NCBI GenBank assembly: GCA_947174185.1
Contig: CAMWHY010000007.1
Span: 1 to 41,522, forward strand
DNA length: 41,522 bases
DNA from: an uncultured Lachnospiraceae bacterium
GTDB taxonomy: Bacteria; Bacillota; Clostridia; Lachnospirales; Lachnospiraceae
Reading direction: 5' to 3'
Shown here: piece by piece, positions 41,455 to 41,522 of the stretch
How positions within the stretch are numbered: the stretch's first letter is position 1
How the letters are laid out: each line of letters begins with the position of its first letter
Notes under the pieces: model-generated
The model's input: the letters and a program-made list of their open reading frames with translations, nothing else
Databases searched by the model: none
Told to the model about the DNA's origin: nothing
Translations under genes and position numbers: made by a program

Positions 41455-41455
41455 G

Positions 41456-41522
41456 TCACATCTCACAATCCCAACAAATACAATTGTATAGATCTCGCTG
41501 GTCGCCGTGACATTAAAAAAAA
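41456..41522. other. Probable sequencing adapter read-through at the contig end
   Basis: From 41486 the sequence GATCTCGCTGGTCGCCGT with its flanks matches the reverse complement of the Illumina P5 adapter at about 25 of 29 positions and is followed by eight A. The preceding 22 nt (TCACATCTCACAATCCCAAC...) match the Nextera read-1 adapter at 15 of 22, with most mismatches at G positions, and exactly 8 nt, the length of an index, separate the two. It is treated as artefact, not genome. Confidence 0.85.

Overview
The window looks like one end-to-end contig from a spore-forming anaerobic Firmicute, most probably a Lachnospiraceae (Clostridium cluster XIVa). The grounds are sporulation genes (SpoVB-type flippase start, sigma-G, a YlmC/YmxH protein), a T-box in front of thrS, DUF1540 and ACGX-type Cys-rich peptides, strong AGGAGG ribosome binding sites, sigma-A promoters with 17-nt spacers, and the gene order rimP-nusA-rnpM-ylxQ-infB-rbfA-nrnA-truB-ribF. 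No search could be run; names rest on motifs and family knowledge.

Layout. (1) 1-1.5 kb: the truncated start of a spoVB-like gene with a sigma-E-like promoter, an intergenic region full of inverted repeats, and a PHP-family histidinol-phosphatase. (2) 1.6-15.5 kb: lower glycolysis (gap, pgk, tpiA ... gpmI, eno), split by four genes: a lone acyl-CoA carboxyltransferase subunit, a secreted DUF5722 glycosidase-like protein, a GT-C/DUF2142-like membrane protein and a membrane c-di-GMP phosphodiesterase with a dead GGDEF domain. The only Shine-Dalgarno of eno lies inside a terminator-like hairpin. (3) 15.5-24.4 kb: the transcription/translation operon rimP to ribF. (4) 24.6-27.7 kb: a Na/Pi cotransporter with PhoU-like tail and a secreted SH3-NlpC/P60 wall hydrolase whose promoter overlaps WalR-box-like 11-bp repeats. 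(5) 27.7-32.7 kb: an accessory island with an HxlR regulator divergent from a small Cys-rich ACGX-repeat precursor peptide, its radical SAM/SPASM maturase, a nitroreductase and an FMN/2[4Fe-4S] protein, then an AT-rich HAD phosphatase and a SAM methyltransferase. (6) 32.7-41.5 kb: rpsO (structured leader) and pnp, a bidirectional terminator, sigG, ymxH-like gene, T-box and thrS with small ORFs between them, DUF1540 protein, and a membrane protein ending in 13-residue NANP-containing repeats.

The best candidate for a poorly described system is the 27.8-31.0 kb ACGX cluster: a 70-residue peptide with six Cys in a mirror-symmetric 4-13-13-13-4 spacing, a two-auxiliary-cluster radical SAM enzyme, and two flavin/iron-sulfur redox partners, next to a divergently transcribed HxlR regulator with one N-terminal Cys.

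Data quality: the last ~67 bases resemble a degraded Illumina Nextera/P5 read-through plus poly-A, so the 3' end, and perhaps the stop codon of the last gene, is not genomic.
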